The notes under the pieces are model-generated. The model was given only the letters and a program-made list of their open reading frames with translations. It was not told the DNA's origin and searched no databases. From assembly GCA_051453625.1 (NCBI GenBank), contig JBOZIK010000001.1:281371434-281435433 (forward strand): a stretch of DNA of 64,000 nt. Reading direction: 5' to 3'. A program made the translations under genes and the position numbers. Below are positions 57,005-64,000 of the stretch, piece by piece (within the stretch, counting starts at the first letter, position 1; every line of letters starts with the position of its first letter). The stretch is from Welwitschia mirabilis. Taxonomy: Eukaryota > Gnetophyta > Gnetopsida > Welwitschiales.

Positions 57005-57735
57005 GTGGTAGAAATAGCTCTCTTTTTATAGCCAACCTTTTACTAGAGATATTTCTATTAGGTTTTAAATGGTAATATAGTATGAATGTAAGGAAAAAAA
57101 AGTTTACTTCTATGTAAAGGTACCTTGTTATGCTTGAATTGTGGAAAGAACCTTTGTGTTTTATACATTCCATTGAAATCCATGGATAGAAGACTTTTTA
57201 TGAGCAATTCTTCATTTTATCTTAATATGTTTTTAATTAATTAGACTTATGAACTTGATGAGAATGTAAGGCCCTAAATTGATTACATTACCCATAAGAA
57301 TTATTCTACCAAGAAAATTAGATTATTTGATGAGGATTGAATCCATAAAGATGTTGAAACTTGAAGTGGATCTCTTTCTGAAGTTACCTTTTCATTAGAT
57401 ACCTCTCTCTTACCATTTTAAATGGTAATACAAGATGAATGTAGAAAGAAAACTTTTATCTATAGGTACTTTGGCATTCTTATGTGGTACAAATAGCATT
57501 TGTGTTGTGCACATTCTGTAAAAGCTCATAGATAGAAGATTGTTTATGAGTAATTCCTGATGATGAGTTAAAAAAGTTTGTTAATTAACTATGTACTTAT
57601 CCATGGTATGCACTTTAAGAAAAGAATAAAATATAACATTGACGAAAATGTGAGGTTCCCAACTTGATTATGTAACTCAGAAAACTTATTCCGCTAAGAA
57701 AATGAATATATTGGATAATGATTGAATCCTCAAAT
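57005..57735. repeat. imperfect 355-bp tandem duplication
   Basis: 57005-57360 and 57361-57735 are colinear at an offset of about 353 bp. Shared stretches include TTTTAAATGGTAATA, TGAATGTA, ATAGAAGA with TTTATGAG, AATGT-AGG, and GATTGAATCC followed by A-ATGTTGAAA-TTGAA. Many substitutions separate the copies. It lies on the upstream (5') side of the minus-strand Copia remnant. Confidence 0.75.
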
Positions 57736-58009
57736 ATGTTGAAATTTGAAATTTTATGATTATATCATTTGCACATATTAGACTATTCATGAAAAGTTAG
57801 TTTGTGATCATTATAAATTAGTCAACTAACTCTATTTATTTCTGTATTTAATTATTTTCAGAAGTTACAATCCTTAATTTACTATGGCATGATCATATAT
57901 CATTTATAAGCTAGGTAATTTCTCTTTCTTACTCATGCAACGCCACCAAAATGTGCTGAAACTCTTGTGTATTCTCCCAAGCATTTAGTCCACATCATTC
58001 AAAATCCCA

Positions 58010-58868
58010 NNNNNNNNNNNNNNNNNNNNNNNNNNNNNNNNNNNNNNNNNNNNNNNNNNNNNNNNNNNNNNNNNNNNNNNNNNNNNNNNNNNNNNNNNNN
58101 NNNNNNNNNNNNNNNNNNNNNNNNNNNNNNNNNNNNNNNNNNNNNNNNNNNNNNNNNNNNNNNNNNNNNNNNNNNNNNNNNNNNNNNNNNNNNNNNNNNN
58201 NNNNNNNNNNNNNNNNNNNNNNNNNNNNNNNNNNNNNNNNNNNNNNNNNNNNNNNNNNNNNNNNNNNNNNNNNNNNNNNNNNNNNNNNNNNNNNNNNNNN
58301 NNNNNNNNNNNNNNNNNNNNNNNNNNNNNNNNNNNNNNNNNNNNNNNNNNNNNNNNNNNNNNNNNNNNNNNNNNNNNNNNNNNNNNNNNNNNNNNNNNNN
58401 NNNNNNNNNNNNNNNNNNNNNNNNNNNNNNNNNNNNNNNNNNNNNNNNNNNNNNNNNNNNNNNNNNNNNNNNNNNNNNNNNNNNNNNNNNNNNNNNNNNN
58501 NNNNNNNNNNNNNNNNNNNNNNNNNNNNNNNNNNNNNNNNNNNNNNNNNNNNNNNNNNNNNNNNNNNNNNNNNNNNNNNNNNNNNNNNNNNNNNNNNNNN
58601 NNNNNNNNNNNNNNNNNNNNNNNNNNNNNNNNNNNNNNNNNNNNNNNNNNNNNNNNNNNNNNNNNNNNNNNNNNNNNNNNNNNNNNNNNNNNNNNNNNNN
58701 NNNNNNNNNNNNNNNNNNNNNNNNNNNNNNNNNNNNNNNNNNNNNNNNNNNNNNNNNNNNNNNNNNNNNNNNNNNNNNNNNNNNNNNNNNNNNNNNNNNN
58801 NNNNNNNNNNNNNNNNNNNNNNNNNNNNNNNNNNNNNNNNNNNNNNNNNNNNNNNNNNNNNNNNNNNN
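58010..58868. other. assembly gap (859 N)
   Basis: Unknown sequence; flanks share no bases. Confidence 0.99.
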
Positions 58869-59149
58869 AAAATGTGATGTTTTTTAAGTATCCATATTAA
58901 ATAAGCATATTATTGACAAAAAGGAGTAAAATAGAAGATTCTCATCTTACTAGTGAGATGAGGTGGAGGATCTAGTTTGAAGACTTTCCTAATGGTCTTT
59001 ATAACTTTTAGTACTTCTATCACATTAACTAATTAGGAATATGTTTTACTAGGATAAACCTCTTCCCTAAAAAGCTTAAAGTATTTGAGGAATATGGGAG
59101 AAAATTCACCATAAGAATCTATAAAAATTGGTTATTGAACTATCATCTC

Positions 59150-59430
59150 ACCACTTACATTGCTAGGCAATAATAAGTAGCAACAAATGTAGGGATTTAC
59201 TAGTAGAAGGGATTACTAGGTACTATTACTAGATAGCTCAATGTGGCAACATTTGCATAAGAATGTATAGTTGCTATTGCATTTTAAGTAGGATAACATC
59301 AAGTAGTGATAGTCATAACAAAAGACATTACTGGGTGGTCATTTAGTGATGGAATGTGGTAACAAGTTTGGTCCTTAATAAATGAAAGCATCATTAGGTG
59401 GCCGCTAGATGATAGTAAGTAGAAACAACT
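59150..59430 (+). repeat. LTR-like segment with AGTGATGG/GGTGG sub-repeats
   Basis: Three imperfect units (about 59213, 59327, 59394) each combine ACTAGGT or GGGTGGTC, TTTAGTGATGG or CTAGATGATAG, and GTAACAA or GAAACAA. GGTTGTTTAGCGATGGTACC at about 32231 is the same type of unit, so this and 32020-32860 probably belong to one LTR family. Another related piece (ATTGCCTAGTAATAG...GGCAACAAC) is at about 61580-61607. Confidence 0.4.
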
Positions 59431-59439
59431 TTTTCTTTA

Positions 59440-62400
59440 ATCGATTTACTTTTTTCTATTTTTGAAATCTCATTTTTGTATTTCACATATGTCTTCTTCA
59501 ACCCAATCTCCCATGGATCTATAACTCGATAAACGCACTTAAAATTTTTACAATTAGTTCTGTTCAAAGGCCTTGGTTTTTGTTTATCATGGCCCCCTAC
59601 TAGGCCATTGCTAGAGCCAAGGAAATTAAGCTAATTTATTATTGAATAAGATCTATAACAATTTATATAAAATTTTTTAAGCTAAAAAGAAAAGATATTT
59701 CCATTAAAAAATGTTATTTCTCATTATAAAATTCCTCAATGTTAACTACATACTCATAAAGATACAAAATTTTATTTACAAGCCACCATTATAAGATTTC
59801 ATTATTTATGATTCAGGAATAAGGAATAAAATAAGGGAAAAACATCAAAAGTAAAAATATCATTGAAATGATAACATAATAATGCAAACTCTTCCTCCCC
59901 ATCCTCAATCAATAGAACTTCCTGTTTATCTTTTTCCACATCATCTACTTTAAAGTTAGATTATCCAATTTCTTCATTATTTTAACAAGGTTTTGATTTA
60001 CCATGCCATTTTTAGATTTGATTAAGGTCTTTGTTACTTATGGAAAGTATGCATTAATTGTGTTAGCCTCTCTCGCACATCATCCATGCATATAGAGACT
60101 TCAGTCTTAACTTTTATTTTAACCTTTATAACTCTATTTTCTAAACTAGTCATCTTTACCTTAAAGCATGCCCTGCCTAATACTATTTACTTTGGCCATT
60201 ACAATTCAAAAATCATCCATACAAATGAAAAACCATATCAAAAGAATGATAGCTATAGTAAAAGTGAAAGTGAAGGAAAAAATCATTTCAAAATCAATAT
60301 TTTTGCCCTTTCCTATGCCTATGCTCTAAATAGTCTTAAGAGTTATAACTAAAGATTCAATAAAACTAACATCCTTAGCTATGTCACAAACCAAGAAATT
60401 AATTTATTGATTTAAAAAAAGATAGGATTAATAATTAATAATGCTTCCATTCTTTAGTGAATTCTTCTATTCTTATCCATATGAAGACTAAGAAATTATA
60501 ATCTAATTTCTTCTTTATAGCTATTAAAATCATCAAAGTAGGTACCATTAAATCACCTTCATGGGAAGGAGGAATGGTAATGACCTATAGATCCTTAGCC
60601 ACAACTTTGCGTTTCCTCTAAATAGTATCTTGCTTTACCCATTTAGGTTTAAGCACTGCTACATATTTAAGTAACAAAGCCCTCATTACTTCTTTTCATT
60701 GCGAAATATTTCTTGTAAGTGAAGTAAAATTTCTACTCTAATTAGATGTACTCAATTCCTTGACCAAAGTGTGGGTTTTAATTTTAGTTCTCAAAGGAAT
60801 TCCTTATTACTGTCTTGCACTCTCCCTACATTTAGATAAAATTCTATGATTTGTCAACCATAAAACTTCCTTTTAGCTGAACTATCCACTTCCATCCACT
60901 AGAATTTATTTTATTTACTAAGAAAGCATGAATTTCTTTTAACCTCTAAAACATAATCTAAATTATTAACTATCTAGGTTTTAGGGATTAGAATATTTTG
61001 TCAGCCTTTTTAATGACCTAAAGAAGGATGCACTACAAATAAAAATACAAATGTCAATTTCAAAGATTTTATAAAACCAATTTTTTAATAAAAAAGAGAG
61101 TAGAATTCATTAATTTATTTAAAAGAAATTCTAAAATATATTTTTGTTCCCTACTGAAAACTTGAAAGTGTTCTTGTCATATGATAAAAGAAACCTTAGA
61201 TTTTTGAAATGAAAATAAGAAATTCTAAAAATTTTAAAATTTGTTTAAAAGGCAAAGAGATACTTACTTGTAAATCATGCTCAAGATGCATAAGGATAAA
61301 TTACAAGGTTAGGAGGAGGTGCTAAGCAAAGGAAGTTACAATAGGAATAGTGAAAAATGAAAATTAAAAGCTTCTAATTTAGCATTTTTGGGAATTCATC
61401 ACTATGTCATCATTTTTAAGATGCATCACTACATCTCTATTAAGTGAATTTATGCAACAATACCTTAATTGCAAGTTCATCATCTAATAATGCTAAGTAT
61501 CGATGGTTTACTTATGTGAGCATCATCTTAACTTTTGTTATTATGGGGATAGTTTTTCTACAATAACATTATGATTTATATTGCCTAGTAATAGTGGCAA
61601 CAACTTTAAGTATGGAAGCTCAAAAGTATACAGTCAAAATTACATTCCTCTAGAGGTTAAACTTTGAAAGGAAAGTTATATTTTGATTAGTTAAAGGTGA
61701 GTTTGATATTATGATTTTTCAAATATACCAAATTAGAGATAACTATATAAAAACAGTATGCCTAACTAATACATACTAATTATGATGTAGAAATACGAAA
61801 AAGAGGAGAGTAAATCCTTGAAAAACGATGAAAAACTTCTAAACTCATACAGTAATGATCTATCTTATACTTGACATCTCCAAATGATATAATATTAACT
61901 CTTATCATACTACTATTAATTATACAATGTTTTATCTAGTTATTAAATCAATTTGAATAATAAGAAACAACAATTCTTACATGATTTCATTTTACACAAA
62001 TTAAGATATTGTGTGTTGCATAGGCATGCCTTCTAGTCAAGACAAGTTCCAAATATTGTTATGCTCTCAATAATTGACATACCACTTTCACCTATGTGGG
62101 AATTCTTCTTACAAGAGTTAAGATTGAACCATATTACCTTAGAAGATGTGGGATGGAAATCACTTATAAGAACTTATTTCTGTTAACATGACATCCCCAA
62201 GACATAGACACTACATGAGAAACATCTTTTAGTGTTTCAAAGGATAAATATATGAGATGGCTTAATGTATCTTTTAAAATGATACCTTTCAACTTCGTTG
62301 CTTTACAAAATGAAACTTTTTATTTTATTTTTAAAATTTATGAATTCTTTTATTTTTAAAGAATTCCTTAATTAATAACCTTGAAGATATGAACATAATA

Positions 62401-62640
62401 TCATTTGATTGTGATTATCAAGTGAATTTAATAGAAGAATGTTGTACATGAAAATGTATAAATCATGGATAGATGGTAAATATCAAAGTTAATAAATTTT
62501 AAAGACATTTAAAAACATTTTCTCCCACTTCCCCTTACTCTTACATATAAACTTTAGGCAATAATAAAATATTCCCTTCAATTTAGTATTTCATTTACTA
62601 AGTTGAAATACTTTCTTAATAGATCATCTCTAAAATAGGC
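59440..62640. other. unassigned AT-rich region
   Basis: Very AT-rich. An 88-codon + frame (60086-60352) and its complement show no recognisable domain. Probably decayed retroelement sequence between the LTR-like pieces and the Gypsy integrase, but I cannot support any specific domain. Confidence 0.35.
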
Positions 62641-62649
62641 TTTTAAGTG

Positions 62650-63570
62650 TTAGTTATTAACATGAAAAATTCCCTTGAAATTAACATCTCGAATGTGGAA
62701 TAACCTATTTGGACAAAGTTTTAATATGCAGTAGGTTCATAACTACTTAGAATTAGGTTATCATGAATCATGATAGCTTTTGTGTTAAATAATAATGTTA
62801 ACTAACCAAGCTCAAAATGCTTAGGCCAAATATGTTTATCATGATACAAGTCTGCTTGGACCTTAGATATCAATTTTCCTATGATATCTTGAAATATCTT
62901 TTCATTAAGATATTGGATTTGGAGGATATGGTCATAAATATTTGATTATTATTCTACCAAATTCAAAGTATGATAATCACATCACATAATTTTATGATCC
63001 TAAAAAATATCATCCAATTTTAAAGCCTTATTTTTTTCCCTTAAAATAACTAATGATCTATTTAGGTTTCTTTTTAATTTTTTTTAATTTATTCATTAAA
63101 ACTTTTTACTTGACCATTTATTTAAGGATGATAAGAACTATCCATCTAATACTTTATATATACTTGTAAAACAAGTTTCCTAAGAATCTTATTAATAAAA
63201 TAAATTTATTTTATCACTATTATGAAAATCCAAGCAAGAGAAAACATGGGATCTTACAAAATCAAAACTAGTTAGAACATCCTTCGTTACTATAGAAATA
63301 GCTTCCATCCATTTAATCACATAACCAATTACAACTAGAATGTACCTATGAACGAAAAAAGGATGATCTAATGAATTAATAAAATTTATTTCTTAGTAAT
63401 AAAACTTCACATTCAATGATGGTTAAAGTGTAATATTTTCTGTTAAATTTAGCCCTTTAAATCATTTGTGAGAATTAAACTTCTTTACAAATTTAAATGC
63501 ATGATGAAAAAGTGAAGGTGAATACTAACTGACATGTAAAATCTTCATTGTTATCTATTTCTTACTGTGA
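62650..63570 (-). pseudogene. Ty3/Gypsy integrase remnant
   Basis: Minus-strand translation follows a Gypsy integrase: HHAFKFVKKFNSHK (zinc-binding region, about 63510-63460), then HRYILVVIGYVIKWMEAISI (63346-63285, where relatives have D in place of G), LTSFDFVRSHVFSCLDFHNS, SSYHP and INGQVKSFNE, and toward the end LILSSYEPTAY. The V-x-DY-TKW-EA and Y-PQ-NGQ spacing is typical of Tat/Athila-like or related Gypsy lineages. Frameshifts and stops are frequent. The rest of pol should lie beyond 64000. Confidence 0.75.
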
Positions 63571-64000
63571 GTAATCTCCACATACTACTCCATGACATAG
63601 CTAGATGATTTCTTACTATTTTCCTTCTGTAATGTATTTCCTCATAATTTAATCTTTGCAAGTTTGATATAAAAAGGATAAAGCTACTTATACTCACTAA
63701 TATGATGAGGGAATACCTTACACTTTGAAGGTGTTTAAGTAGAGAGTGTCTTTTAAGATTATCAAATAATTGATAACCTTTGAATATCCCAGATTAGGAT
63801 ATGTAGAGTATTAAATTTGGAAATGTTGAATTAATATTAAATACTTATCAAGAAATTCATCCTTAATGGTAGAAGATTCTATAGAAGAAGGTGAAAGAGA
63901 TATCCCTATTCAATTATCTCTAACAACATTTTCTTTTTCCATTTTACTAACTATTATAAGGATATATTTTTATATAAGTAAAACCCATCTATTCAAATGG
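63571..64000. other. window end, probable continuation of the Gypsy remnant
   Basis: On the - strand this would carry the region just before the integrase (RNase H to integrase linker). I see only weak resemblance and no reliable motif. Confidence 0.3.

Noticed and set aside
59150-63570. 59150-59430 as the LTR of the minus-strand Gypsy integrase remnant
   Set aside because: The sub-repeats have the same orientation as the + strand LTR-like region at 32020-32860, opposite to the integrase, so they probably belong to different insertions.

Overview
This is nuclear DNA from a seed plant. It is AT-rich, has spliceosomal introns, and contains one recognisable host gene buried in decayed plant transposable elements. 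Introns of at least 15.9, 23.6 and 8.1 kb filled with old, stop-riddled Copia, Gypsy and hAT remnants fit a gymnosperm (conifer, cycad or Ginkgo type) best. That taxonomic call is inference; no marker gene is present. Seven runs of N (3471-3479, 5738-6205, 8197-8206, 18483-19261, 20406-21039, 22535-23416, 58010-58868) mark a draft scaffold.

The host gene is the 3' half of a MAP3K epsilon protein kinase gene (MAPKKKe / MAP3KE1 family, Cdc7/Cdc15-like), on the + strand. Ten coding exons run from 15886 to 51262, ending in a TGA stop. Joined at the proposed splice sites they give 2550 nt (849 codons plus stop) in one open frame, with intron phases agreeing at every junction. They encode the C-terminal armadillo/HEAT-like repeat region, interrupted by a Ser/Gln-rich linker. 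The kinase domain and first exons lie upstream of this window, beyond an intron of at least 15.9 kb.

Layout. 1-15885 (upstream intron): 3' end of a Copia element with its LTR (to 1893); a second Copia remnant with PBS, gag, protease, integrase and RT pieces (about 2495-5570); a gag-only Copia element with two LTRs (about 6347-9323), one LTR split by a 696-bp MITE with 8-bp target duplications; and a structurally complete 5.3-kb hAT element (9713-15023) carrying a dead transposase on the - strand. 15886-17770: exons 1-5. 17771-41403: giant intron 5 with a GACTC-rich element and gaps, a Copia LTR fragment, a minisatellite, a second hAT transposase remnant, two LTR-like segments, a Copia gag, another GACTC-rich element and a minus-strand Ty3/Gypsy polyprotein remnant. 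41404-42943: exons 6-9. 42944-51088: intron 9 with a minus-strand Copia gag remnant. 51089-51262: last exon. 51263-64000: 3' flank with a third GACTC-rich element, a minus-strand Copia RT/RNase H remnant, a 355-bp tandem duplication and a minus-strand Gypsy integrase remnant at the window end.

I see no operons, CRISPR arrays, tRNA or rRNA genes. Nothing here is convincingly a new biological system. The best leads are a possible truncated MAP3Ke isoform with a hydrophobic tail made by reading into intron 5, two in-phase donor sites for exon 5, the nested and datable transposon insertions, and a recurrent GACTC-rich element family.
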